Source: Petaurus breviceps papuanus (Eukaryota > Chordata > Mammalia > Diprotodontia > Petauridae). From it: a stretch of DNA of 64,000 bases. The stretch's first letter is position 1. Every line of letters starts with the position of its first letter. The position numbers and the translations under genes were made by a program. The notes beneath the pieces are model-generated. The model ran no database searches. It was not told where the DNA came from and was given only the letters and a program-made list of their open reading frames with translations. The DNA lies in assembly GCA_028583685.1 (NCBI GenBank), contig JAMXIF010001195.1, forward strand, positions 11,420,604 through 11,484,603, given 5' to 3'. Positions 24,089 through 36,200 of this stretch are shown here, in pieces.

Positions 24089-24318
24089 GAGAGACCCAGG
24101 CTGGAGAGAGCAGAACTGAGAAGGGAGCTCTTGTGGTGGAGGAGAAATCTTGTAGTATCCCAGCACTCTATGTTTGTCTGCTCTGTCTGTGTTGACGTTT
24201 GTTTGTGATACTTTGTACAGAAGCCCTGGGACCTTCCTGGAAGCCCTGAAAAAGGATTTTCTGGTGGTGTGTTTACAGAAGTACTGGAAGAGGGTTTTGG
24301 AGATCCTGGGACTTTACT

Positions 24319-24494
24319 GATGATTTGTCTTGACCCCTTGTTTGTGGGTCTTTGCTGATTTCTATGTTGATGATTTGTGTTGACCTCTTTAATCTTTTTT
24401 GTGGGTCTATGTTGATTTCTATATTGATGATTTGTGTTGAGTTCTCAGACCTTGTTGGTGTGTCTGTGTTGATTTCACAGGCAGATATTGAATT
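24319..24494. repeat. Three imperfect 50-69-bp tandem repeats
   Basis: Each begins GATGATTTGT and contains a 'gtgttgacc' / 'tgttgatttct' pair (24319, 24369, 24426). The translation on the minus strand repeats STQIINIEI-type text, a side effect of the repeats. Confidence 0.8.
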
Positions 24495-25164
24495 GATGAT
24501 GGTGCCGGCAATGTGCATGATGTTGTTTTGTCTCTGTTAAGCGTTGTCTTCCCAGAAACAGGAACTGTGAAGGACTTGAGGTAGACTGGACACTGTAAGC
24601 TTCAATATGGAATGGGAAATAGAACTGAACAAGGAGCTGGACAAGGAACTGGGATCTGCCTGCCTTTGAACCCCGGTGACAGTTGTGTAGATTCAGGCAG
24701 GAGCTGGGAACATGGAAGAGGAACCATGGAAACCGAGAGTCAACCTCGAGTGAAGACAGAAAGATCCCTTCTTGGGTACCTGATGCTGACTGAGAAGATA
24801 ATGGTGGCTGTGACCTAGGGGTGGAGAACTTTGATCTTTGTACTTTGCGTCCATTAAGGAGACAAGCCTCCTTAAGGATGATTGAATTAGGGATTTACTA
24901 AATGATTGAGTTACTAAATGAATGTACTTTGTTTAAAACTATGTGGTCACTTTGGTGAAAACTATGTGGCCATTTTAGTGATAAGTTGTTATCACATAAC
25001 ATTGTGAATGCTATACTTTGATTTCTGTGAATGTTTCGTCCTAGGTTGGTACTGAATAAATAGAGACTTCACTACACCGTGTAATCAGAGCCTTGAAGCT
25101 GTTCAGAGCAGCAGTCCTCTGGAAAGCTACTCATGCTTGGCTTTACAATGTGTGAAACACCTTT

Positions 25165-25425
25165 CTTCCTTCAAGATGAATCACAAGAATCACCTTCTTC
25201 ATGAAGTATTTCCTCCAACTGTTAGTGCCTTGACCCCCAAGCTTATTTGCCATTCATTACTTTGCATTTATTCTATTTATTATATAAGTACTTATTAACT
25301 TCTCATAAACTTATTAAGAATAAGGATTGCTACAATCTTTTTAACTCTGTCCCCAGCACTTAGCATAGTTTCTGACATACAGTAAACAATAAATGCACAT
25401 TGTTTGATTGATTGAGAGAGAAAAG
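25165..25425 (+). mobile_element. L2 LINE 3' end fragment
   Basis: 'cttcttcatgaagtatttcc', 'ctctgtccccagcacttagc' and 'aaacaataaatgcacattg' are the L2 3' order. Confidence 0.75.
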
Positions 25426-25429
25426 AGTT

Positions 25430-26650
25430 GAACCCATTGGAGTCAATGAGAAATGATTTTGAAAAAAGAGGTGAAAAAAGAGAACAGCCCCTATAAGATG
25501 CTTAGGAATATTTATAGCAAATTGCCATGATGTGAATGAATAATAAGCAAAGGAGTTAAATATTAGTCAGACAAGTAGAAGGAGAAATAAAGGGAAGTCA
25601 ATGTTATGAAAAACCCACAGAGGAGAATTATTCAAAGAGAATATTATAAATAGTGTTAAATACTGAGAAAAAATTTAAATTAATAAAATGAAATGCCTAA
25701 TTGAATTGGCCATTGGGAGAAAGTTGTTTTAATTGAATGGTGAAATCAGAAATGAGTTCAGAGGGAGTTTAGAAGACCATGTAAGGAGAGGAAATGTAGA
25801 CACCAATTGATGATTTCTTCCAAAGGGTTTATCTTAGAAAGAGTTAGAGGGTAATAGTTTGAGCGAAAAAATGAAATATAGTGAGAGTTTTATTAAGGTT
25901 GGGTGAGTCGGGGTATTTTAAAAATAAATTAGGAAAGAACCAGCAAATTGAGAGAGAGTGAAGATAAAAAAAAGCAGACTAATGAAAATAGGAAGAAATC
26001 TACTGGAGATGATGGAAGGACAAAAGATAAAGGTTTCAAATAATAGAATAAACTTTAGCAAATAAAAAAATCACTTCTTCATTGGAGACTGAAATAAAGG
26101 AGAAGATGGAAGGAATTATATCAGAGGCATATAAGATGGGGAAAAGAGAAGACAGGGGAACTCTGGGAGAATGAGCTCATTTTTTTGTGAAGTATTAAGT
26201 GAAATTCTCAGCAGAGAGTGTGAAAGGACAGAATGTGGCGAGAGGTTTGAAGACAGAGGAAGAGCTTGGAAAACATACTGTGGTGAATGGGATAAAGAAT
26301 TGATTAGGAAGTACTGACTAGAAGGACTGACTTGCTCCTGTGACTCCAAATTAGATTACATGCTGCACATTTTGTAGTAGACGAAGGCAATGTGCTTTTA
26401 TTATTTCCTGTTTCATGGGAATAGGGATGAAGGACGTACATTAGTAGGAGACTTCAAGGCTGGTGGTTGGATGTGATTGGTGATATGACAAAGTGGGAGA
26501 GATTTGGGGAGTATGTGATAGTGTAGAATTGAAGTGGTTCAAAAAGGGGTAGCAATTGGAAAGAGAAAAGAATAAAGCAAGATAGAGATATTGGAGGTCA
26601 TGGTGAGAAGAAAGAATTGGGTCAGGATTCACTAGGCATAGGAAAAGATA
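25430..26650. repeat. Purine-rich old repetitive sequence, family not identified
   Basis: Strongly purine-biased on the plus strand with phrases such as 'aggaaatcagagaaactaag'-like text seen in the ancient family at 8981. No gene recognised. Confidence 0.3.
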
Positions 26651-28329
26651 TAATGAAATACGATTTTAAGAAATAAGAACGTCACAGATCATGAACATGG
26701 AAGTGGAACACTTGTGAATAATGGAAAGATGATGAATATGACCATCCCTACTTGTAAACTTAGGAGTAAAGCACTAGGCCCTAGGAGATAAACATCTTGC
26801 AGAACTGAGAAGCTGGAATAAGATATTTGATGGAATATCATAACATAATATACATATATATGTAGATATATAAATGATATCCACACATACCCTATATAAA
26901 ATGTTAAATAGGTATGCGTATATATGAGAGCTAGACATTCTCTCTCTTTGCATATATACCTATGAGTATAGAAATATAAAGATGTAGATAGCTATAGTGT
27001 ATATATAATTAGACACATTCTATACAAAGTATTTGATAAAATACATTAAAACTTGTTTACTTAAGTATTCCATCAAAAACCTAATTCCACCAAAAATCTT
27101 AACTTATCTGTTCCTCTCTCTATTCAGCCCTCTTGACCTAATCTTCTGCTTACCTATAGCAATGGTCTTACCCTTCATCTTTCCATCATTTGCAAATGTT
27201 CTACTTCAATGTATATGACCTATAAAATTATTATTATATTTGGGATCATACACACACATTTATGTACGAATGTTTGTGTATATGTATTGGAAATGCAGGG
27301 CACTAGAGGCAGGGGAGATATGATAACTTTGGAAAATTAATCCAGATAGAGTTGGAGTGAATAGATAGAGGTCAGCTGAGGAACAAAAGGTATCAGAAGG
27401 CCCAGTATCACCCCCCTTCTTCTTGTGTACTCTGGGCCCTGTTCATAGCATACAAAAGCAGGAGCACAAATGTCCTGGGGAGTCAGGTAACCAGTCAAGA
27501 GGGAAGAGGCTGATGTAAATTCTTCCTTGTAATGAGCCAACATCTTACTGTAATACAACATTGCTTAGTGATGGGTGAGAATCAATTACTGATCATAGAT
27601 TTCCTAATTTTAAAGAATTCTAGCTATCTTCTCTCCGAAACCTTTTGTATTTAAAAATGAAAAACCTGGTTACCAGAGAGGAGAATTGATTTGTTCAGTG
27701 CCACATTGTTAGAGACAATGCCAAGATTCCTACTTTGGCATTTAATCCTTTGACTTTAAATCCCTCATTCTTTTCACCTCACCATAGATATCTCTCCATT
27801 GGTCTCAGGTATTCCACACAAAAGCATTTCATAAAATCAGTCAAGGCAGGGAAGGGTCTTTTGCAAAATTTTATTTCCGGGGATAGTAATTTAAATATAT
27901 GCACCCAATTAAAAACAACAACAAAAAAGCCTTTACTTCTTTCACAGCTCCCCTGTACTATGCTGTACCATTGTGCCCTCTAGTGGTAAAATTAACATTT
28001 GTTGAAACATGTCTAGTTCTATAAATTGCATAGCACGATGATAAATAAGAGTTGTCGAATTTGCATTAATGAAGAAAACATTTATACCTTCATTTTATGG
28101 GTAGGATAAACTAATAATAACGAAATTTCAGGTTTATTTAATTGTTTTTTAGTTGAGAGGAAATATTAGAAGACAACAGCGGGAAAAGTTTGCAAAGTTT
28201 AAAATAGTGTAATGACTTATTGTAATGAGAGAATGTTTGATTTATTCGAAAATTAACAGAATGAAAAGATTTTTGTTCATATACATAAAAATCAAGTTTT
28301 TAGTAAATATCTAGAGGGGAACACAAAGA
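26651..28329. other. No clear feature; weak MIR-like patch near 27650-27790
   Basis: AT-rich and partly simple sequence (26840-27000). At 27650-27790 a decayed MIR-type order ('gaattgatttgttcagtgcc', 'gacaatgccaagattcc') can be made out. No gene seen. Confidence 0.35.
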
Positions 28330-28585
28330 GATTATCTTTTCTACCTCCTCATTTTACAGAAAAGAAAATTGGAGCTCTGAAAGTGTCATTATAGTGTGAG
28401 AGTTAGAAAGGAACCTCAGAGACCATCTAGTCCAACCTCTTAGTTTTAGGAAGGAGGAAACAGGCCCAGGAAGGTTTAATGACTCCTGCAAAATTACACA
28501 GGCAGTGTCACAGGCTGCTGCCTGTGACCTGGGATGAAACCAAGTCTTTTGACTCAAGACCTGTTGCTCATTTGACTACATCCCA
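28330..28585 (+). repeat. Old MIR-like repeat
   Basis: 'aaaggaacctcagagaccat', 'ctagtccaacctcttagttt', 'ggcccaggaaggtttaatga' are typical phrases of a mammal-wide repeat. Confidence 0.6.
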
Positions 28586-29581
28586 CTGCATCTTCCCATA
28601 CTGCTTTGCCCAAAATAAAACAGCCACTTGTTAATTGTAGAGATGAAAGTTAATGCCAAACCCAGATTTATGCTTTTGCTGTTAAATCATAGTACTGTTA
28701 AACTGAACACTAGATTCAAAAGTGTATGTCTTACTCCTGTCTCTGTCACATACTAATCATGTATTTTTGAAGAAATAACTTTGTTTATCTGGATTCCCAT
28801 TTAAAAAACGAGTTTGGTGGTTGCTCCTGGTTTTAACACAACTTTGTTGAAGAAGAAATAAAACACTCACAACTAACTAAAGTTGATTTTGACAGCTTAA
28901 AAGAAGCATTAGAAGAAGAAATGATTCAGTCTGTACCCTTCATTCTTTCTAGTTCTCAGTAGACACCAACATCTCTTTCCCTCTCTCACTTATCTGAAAG
29001 AAAATCCCTTTGTCCATAGTAAGGTGTATACATGAATTGAAAATAGCCCCAGAAATGAATATTTGTGCTATCCAAGTTAATATCAGTGTAACTGCCTACC
29101 TCTCTCTTCATGGAAGAATCATAGTTGTATCAAAGTGACTTTTGGTATTCCAATTTGTCAGCAATATCATTATCTAACATTGCTTTGGAATGGTTGTATT
29201 TTCTCTAAGAACAATTTTGCATGGCGTGTGTTAGATACTTTTTGTGGGTAGGTGGTACTCAGCTATTTGGAAGAGGACTTGGAGCTAGGGTTCATTTTCT
29301 TTGACTCCTTTCAAAATTTTGTAGTAATTGCGTTTGTGTCTTGCTTATTGATTGATTCTCATTTATTCGCTTTTACTCTCAGTCATCTTAAAACTTTCTA
29401 CAGTTGTGCATGGATGAGTATTTTTCAGAGGACACACACACACACAACAACAACTAGAAATTTTCGGCCCTTTTAAACGCAACACATTTTTGAGAAAGAA
29501 AAATGTAAAGTATAACAGCCATTTGCTAGGGAATACAAAAGTGTCAGTGAGCGAACAGAAAGTCACATGATTGTGGTATCA
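28586..29581. other. No recognisable feature; region downstream of the sulfatase gene
   Basis: No gene or confident repeat. Short CA tract at 29431-29447. Confidence 0.4.
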
Positions 29582-29587
29582 TTTATT
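29582..29587 (-). promoter_or_regulatory. Candidate polyadenylation signal of the sulfatase gene
   Basis: AATAAA on the minus strand about 305 bases downstream of the stop codon; first canonical hexamer I saw there. No transcript evidence. Confidence 0.3.
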
Positions 29588-29891
29588 TCAATTTAGAAGT
29601 GTCCTTAAAGACATGTAGTTTAACTTGCTAATTTTATAGATATAGAAAATGAGTCCCAGAGAGGCTAAGACACATGACCAATCCCATACATATAGTTAGT
29701 GACAGCCCTCAAATGGGAACCCATTAGGTCTCTAAATCCAAATTGAGAATGCTGTTCCTTGTATCATGATTCTCCTGAATATTAAAGCTATTGACTAAGC
29801 TGTAAATTTACTGGAAGTTTAATCATTAGTCATTACAAAATAGAAAGAAACAATTTTAATGGGAAGCATCTTATTATATTTTTAAATATAA

Positions 29892-30259
29892 TTACAAGGT
29901 AAACTTTCCAGTTTCCTTATCACACAGGCAGAATGGGAAAACACCACAGCATGGCTTCAGCCATATGTGATCCTTGTTATACAAAGTAAGTTGTTCTGGG
30001 ACAGGTGTGAGTGTCTTTTGATGCTTCTTCACTGCTTTTTTTACTCTCTTAATCACTGTATCATAGGAAGGTTCATTGTCTGGAGAAAGGGGCTTAGATT
30101 CTGAAGGATCCCTTGAAAGTTCAAACAACAAAGGTGGATCATGGTGTGTAACATTTTCTCCTTCACATGGGCAGATGCCATATAATGCATCATGGCAACC
30201 TATTGCTCCTGTGGGTTGGAAAATGGGTGTCACATAATGGACCTTCCAAACAGCATCAC
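29892..30259 (-). CDS. ARSF: ARSF-like coding exon 10 (C-terminal, stop codon)
   Basis: 368 bases, acceptor taacctttag. Encodes [20 protein letters not shown], then [20 protein letters not shown] and the Cys-rich tail [17 protein letters not shown] followed by TGKFTL and TAA at 29894-29892. HDPPLLF.LSRDPSE is shared by the whole STS group. Confidence 0.96.
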
Positions 30260-33200
30260 CTAAAGGTTAAGGGGGAAAAAAAGTCAGATATAAAGCCTTT
30301 CCCTTATTCCCAGGTATCAAACTGCTAGTACTTTGTCTATGTTACGGCAACTTTTTCACATATCTCCTTTACAAAACTGATAAAGTAATCATCGTCTTAC
30401 TTCTAGGAAGTCACCTTATCACTTCATTCTCTGTGGTAATAAACCTTTGATACAAAACCATGAATCTGTTTTCTTCTCGTTTTCTCATAAAATAGAATTC
30501 ATTCAATCCATTCCTCAAAATAAATATTATTTTAAAATATTCCCTACATCTTGGACTAATTATAGTGACTTTCAGGGAGATGTGAACATGAGAAAGAAGT
30601 TATCACATGTCTTACTGTTGGATTGCATCAGGTAATATTGTGCGATGTTCAGATTGGTCAGGTTTTTAGAGGTCAACCCATCTAAACCCTTTCTTTTTCT
30701 GAAGAGAAAAATAAATTTAAAAACCTGTCCCAGTAACATCCTCAAGGTCAACATCTGGGACTAGAGTAGAATACTGATACTACTTTAGACCATTTCCCAC
30801 TACATGCATATTTTATACTCACTGTTCCTTGGGTGCCACCGTACAGCATGTAAAAATGGGCCACAGTAGTGGTACAAAAATTCATGCTCTGAGTGTTGAA
30901 CGTCTCCCTTCAACAAGGGCATTAGATCTCGTCCGTCAATCACTCTGAGGTAATAAAAAGAACTGGTTTCACAATCATGGAAATATCAAAGTGTTATAAA
31001 GAAAATAATTCCATTCCTCAAGGGACGACAAACTATTGGAGAAAGCAAAACAAATTCAGAAATTAAAAAAAAAAACACAAATGACAGAAACCCCCAAATT
31101 ATATATGTGAGGTTTAAAGACAACTACAGCAAAGAAAGTTAACCCATGGATTAATTAAAATTCTGTTTGTATTGCTTTAAGGGAGACCTTCTGCATTAAT
31201 TAACTTAGCGGATATCAGTAAATCCCAATGTATTCAATTTCCTGTAAAGGCATTAAATTTCACTGTTTATACTTCATAAGCAACACTTTCATATATTACA
31301 GTGCGTAAGATTGAAAAAGCAAAGAATCTTAAATCAAGAAGTGATTATTTTTATTCAATTAACATTTATATAGTGCCCATTATTTGATGCTTATCATGGG
31401 GGAATTCTTGTAGAATAAGAATATTAATGATTTCATAAAAGTCATTACTTGTTTTAATCAACATATATAGTAAACCCTACATAAACATTATAATAGGCTA
31501 TGTATTCATACTACACCTCTGCACCAAAATAACACTACCTGGTAAGCAACTTCCTGGTGATGAGTCATTTTCATATTTATCTGAGACTTACCCTTGGACC
31601 ACAGACATCACTAACTATACTCAAAGTGAATCAGTCTTCTAGAGCTTATGATCTAATACAATAGCATTCAAGAACCATGGGTGGTCTCCAAGTCAAATGT
31701 TCATCAATGTATGACTTTAGCAGGTGTGATAGTAATGGAATATAAAGATCCCCCTGTATTGGCTTGGTTTTCAAATTGATTGTGTTAAAAAACAGAGCTT
31801 GTTAATCCCACCTGTGGGATGGACTTGTTGATTTGAAAAGAGAGAAACGAACTGGGAGGAGCTGGTGACCTAGATTTGGAGAGACAAGAGAGAGGCAGAA
31901 GAACTTTTTGGAAGCAGCACCCTCGTGGAGGCAGAGAGAGAGACTGAGATGATTGCTGAGGGCTACTTTGAATTGCCCTGGACTTTTGAGACCTGCCCCT
32001 GGAGCTGCCAAGGACTGAGGAGACGTGGCTGTTTTGCTGGTACTTTGTCTGTCTGTTTTGATGTTGTTTTGCCAGATTTGTCCACTGGTGAAAGACTGTC
32101 CTGTTGAAGAAGTCCTGGAACCTGGCTGTTGGCTAAGAGCTCCTGAGACTGTCCTGCAGACAGAGAGTGAATACTGTCCACTGGTGAAGGACAGTGCTGT
32201 TGTTTCAGGGGTCTGGGAACCTTTCTGTTGGTTCAGAAGCCCCGAAGAAGGATTTTCTTGTATGTTTACAGAAATCCTGGGAGAGGGTTTTGCTAATGTT
32301 TTCAGGGGTTCTAGGACTGTTCTGCTTGGATCTGGGTCTCAGTCCTGGGTGGTGGTCCTCGGGTGAGGAACGCTAGTGTACTGGAGCTTATGGTGGCTGT
32401 AGAGAGGGCACCCTTCTCATAGCTCTGGTAACAACTCTGACAAAACTGCAAAAAAAAACCCCCAGCAATTTGGGACACAGCCCTCTCCATACTGGAAGGA
32501 GGGTTTTACCTTGGGAAAGAACTCAAAAGTCAAGTCATTGGCTGGCAAGAGAGGGGGAGCTAGGTGGCTCAGTGAATGGAGCACTGGCTCTGGAATGAGG
32601 AGGACCTGAGTAAAAATCCAGCCTCAGACACTTAACACAAAAATTAGCTGTGTGACCTGGGGCAAGTCACTTAACCCCAACTGCCCTCAAAAAAAAGCAA
32701 AAAAAAAGATGAGCAAACAGAGGAAGTGCAATCAGACCATAGAATCTTTTGGGGGGACAAAAATAATCAAAACATGGAGCCAGAAGAAGAAAACAGAGTC
32801 CATACTTCTGCATCATAACTATCCAAGAAAAATATGAACTGGTCACAGGCAATGAGGAGCACAAGAAGGATTTTGAAAATCAAGTAAGAGAACTGGAGAA
32901 AAAATTGAGAAGAGAAATGAGAGTAATGCAAAAAAATCATGAAAAAAAGTATACAGCTTGACTGAAGAAAATAACACCATAAAAAAATAGACTAATTCAA
33001 ATGGCAAAAGAAGCCCAAAAAGCCAATGAGGGGAAGCATGCCTTAAAAAAGTCAAAGTAGCCAGCTGAAAAGGAATTTAAAAAATTCACTGAAGAGAATA
33101 ATTCCTTCAAAATTAGATTGGAGCAAATGGAAGCTAATGCCTTTATGAGAAATCAAGATACTAAAAAAAAAGACAGATTCAAATAAGTGAAAAAATAGAA

Positions 33201-36200
33201 GGCAGTGTGAAATATCTCATTGGAATAACCACTGACCTGGAAAATAGATTCAGGAGAGATAATTTTAAAGTAACTGGACTGCCTGAAATCCATGATCAAG
33301 AAAAGAGCCTAGAAATCATCCTTTAAGGAATTCTTGAGGAAAATTGCCCTGATATTCTAGAACCAGAGGGCAAAAGATAAATTGAAAGAATTCACCAGAC
33401 ACCTCTTGAAAAAGATCCCAAAAAGAAAAGTCCTAGGAATATCGTAGACAAATTACATAGTGTACAGATCAAGGAGAAAATATTACAAACAGTCAGGAAG
33501 AAACAATTAGAGTATTGTGGAAACACATTCAGAATAACACAAGATTTAGCATCTTCTACATTAAGGGATTGAAGGGCTTGGGATATTTGATGTTCTGGAT
33601 GTCAAAGGACCTAGGATTAAAACCAAGAATCACCTTCCCAGCAAAACTGAGTATACTGTTTTAGGGGGAAATATGGTCATTCAATGAAATAGAAGCCTTT
33701 CAAGAATTCTTGATAAAAAAAAATAAAAAACCTGAACAGAAAATTTACTTTCAAATACAAGAAGCAAGAGAAGCATGAGAAGGAAAACAGGAAAAATAAA
33801 TCGCAAGGAAGTTATTAAAGTTGAACTATTTACATTCCTACATGGAAAAACGATAATTATAACTCATGAGAGTTCTCAGTATGAGGAGAGTTGGAGGGAA
33901 TACACACACATATGTATGTATATGTGTGTATATGTATAGGAGGATATATATATAAGCACATATAGGATTATGTGTATATGTGTGTACATGTATACATAGA
34001 CAAGGGCACAGGATTAGTTGAAGAGGAAGGGATGATATCAAAAAAATAAAATTAAGAGGTGAGAGAGGAATATTTTTGGAGGAGAAAGGGAGAGATACAA
34101 TAGGGTAGATTATCTGACATAAAAGAGGCAAGAGAAAACTGTTACAATGCAAGGGAAGAGTAGGAAGCTGAAAGGGAATGGGTCAATCTTACCCTCATTA
34201 AATTTATCTTAAGGAGGGATTAACATATACACACTCAATTGGGTATCTTACCCTACAGGAAAGTAGGAAGGAAGGGGATAAGAGGGGGGATAATAGAAGG
34301 GAGGGCACATTGGTGGAGAGGGTAGATAGAAGCAAACACTTTTGAAAAGGGACAGGGCCAAAGTGGAAAATAGAATAAGTGGGGGGTGGTATAGAACGGA
34401 GGGAAATATACTTAGTCTTCCTCAATATAACTACCATGTAAAGATTTTTTATACCTACACATGTACAACCTATATTGAATTGCATGTCCTCCCAGGGGGG
34501 TAGATGATGAGGGAAAAAGGGATAGAATCTGGAAATCAAAGTTTAAAAAACAAATGTTTTAAAAAAATTGTTTTCACATGCAACTGTGAAATAATATATA
34601 CAGGCGCTGGGGTATAGAAATGAATCTTGCCCTACTAGAAAGTGGGGGGGGGATGGTGAAGTGTATAAGAGAGAAAAGATTGGGGGAAGGGGTATTCAGT
34701 AGGCTCACTGTCTTGGGGTGGGGAGTCGGGGAAAGACAGGGAGAAAATTCATAACTCAAAATCTTGTGGAAATGAATGTTGAAAACTAAAAATATATAAA
34801 TAAATTGAAAAATAATTAGTGGGGTGGCTAGGTGGCACAGTGAATAGAGCACTGGCCCTGCAGTCAGGAGGACCCAAGTTTAAATTTACCTCAGACACTT
34901 AACACTTCCTAATCATGTGACCTTGTGCAAGTCACTTAACCCCAATTACCTTGCCTTCCTCCCTCAAAAATAAATTATCTATATATAGAAGAGTTAGTCT
35001 CATCTTCTACATTCATTCATTCTACAATTCATAAAAACATGATTACTCAGTCAAGATCTATTTCTTCAAGTTGCCTTGCATTGGTGGAATCAGATATTTC
35101 TTGTTTGACTTTGCAATCAAAAGATACAGCCACATATGTACCAAGGGAAAACTATTTAGCAAGAAAAGCCTTGAGAAGACAATTAAGCTTTTAAATTTCT
35201 TTTTCCTTTTATGAGAAAGCAAAGATGATGAGTCTTCAGATATTTTTATTTTCTTACCGATCCTGAGGCAAAGTTGCTCCTACTAGTGCAGTTAGAGTTG
35301 GGTAAATATCCATCAAACTTGTAGGTTCCTCAATAACTTTTCCAGCCGGCAATATTCCTGGCCACCTAACAATCCCTGGGACTCGGATTCCACCTTCCCA
35401 GCCTGCCATTCCTTTTCCACCTATATATTAAAGAAAAAAAAACACAAGTATATTACCATATCTACCTAAAATATTCTTAGCAGTGAGAAGGCTTATAAAG
35501 CTAAAGTAGTAGTAAGAATTATGGGACATTCTTTGGACATACGTGCATACATACATACATGTAGGCTTATGGGTGTATGTGTATCTCCAAATATCAATCC
35601 GTCAACAAGCATTTAATTAAGTACTTACTTTATGTCTAGCCCTGGACTAAGTGTTGGGAATATAAAAAAAAGGCGAAAACAGTCCATGTTTTCAAGGAGC
35701 TCACATTTCATTTGGGGAGATATGTAAACAATTTTGTACAAACAAGATAGATACAGATTAGATTGGAAGTAATGTCAGAGAGAAGTCACTAGCGGTGAGG
35801 GAAGACCAGAAAAGCCTTCCTGCAGAAGGCGAGATTTGAGTCTTAAAGGAAGCCATTTGGTGAAGGTAAAGAGGGAGAATGTTCCAGGCAAAGGGTACAC
35901 ACAGGGAAAGGGAATGGAGTAAACTGATGAAGAATCTTGGGCAAGCAACAGCAAGAAGAGAGTTGCAAAATCGCAGAGTATTTGGAGGTGAGTAAAGTGT
36001 AAGAATCCTGGAAAAACAGGGAAAAGGTAGGTCATAAAGGTCTTTGGAAACCAGAAAATTCCATATTTGGTCATAGAGCTAATAGGGAGTTTATTTGGGG
36101 CAAAAGGTGTGTGACATGGTCAGAAATGTAGTTCAGAAAGGAAATTACTTTTCTTTCATAGATAGAGATATATAAAACTGTAGAATACCCAGCTCTGCTA

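Larger units (their letters stand above)
23866..25140 (+). mobile_element. LTR-like fossil with internal tandem repeats
   Basis: Holds a TATATAAG box at 24081-24088, an AATAAA signal near 25056 and an end resembling ...GGCTTTACA. Edges are uncertain and no clear flanking duplication was found. About 270-500 bases (roughly 24030-24330) match the 5' part of the HAL1-type element at 31790-32310. No coding capacity recognised. Confidence 0.5.
31790..34812 (+). mobile_element. HAL1-type element with an LTR-like 5' module (intron of ARSF-like gene)
   Basis: From about 32315 the sequence follows the 5' UTR of the other HAL1-type copies ('tgtaga gaggg' block, 'caatttgggacacagccctc'), then ORF1, 3' UTR with TATG repeats and G-rich stretch, ending at about 34812. 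There is no ORF2. From 31790 to about 32310 it instead matches the LTR-like element near 24030-24330 ('gggaggagctggtgacct', 'agaaggattttcttgtatgt', 'tcctgggagagggttttg'). A SINE interrupts it at 32554-32709. It lies in opposite orientation to the host gene, between exons 8 and 9. Confidence 0.72.

Noticed and set aside
24273-24518. Repeat-containing 81-codon minus frame
   Set aside because: Its STQIINIEI repeats are only the translation of tandem DNA repeats in an LTR-like element.
32025-32376. 113- and 60-codon Leu/Gly/Val-rich frames
   Set aside because: They lie across the LTR-like module and HAL1 5' UTR and have no counterpart in the other copies.
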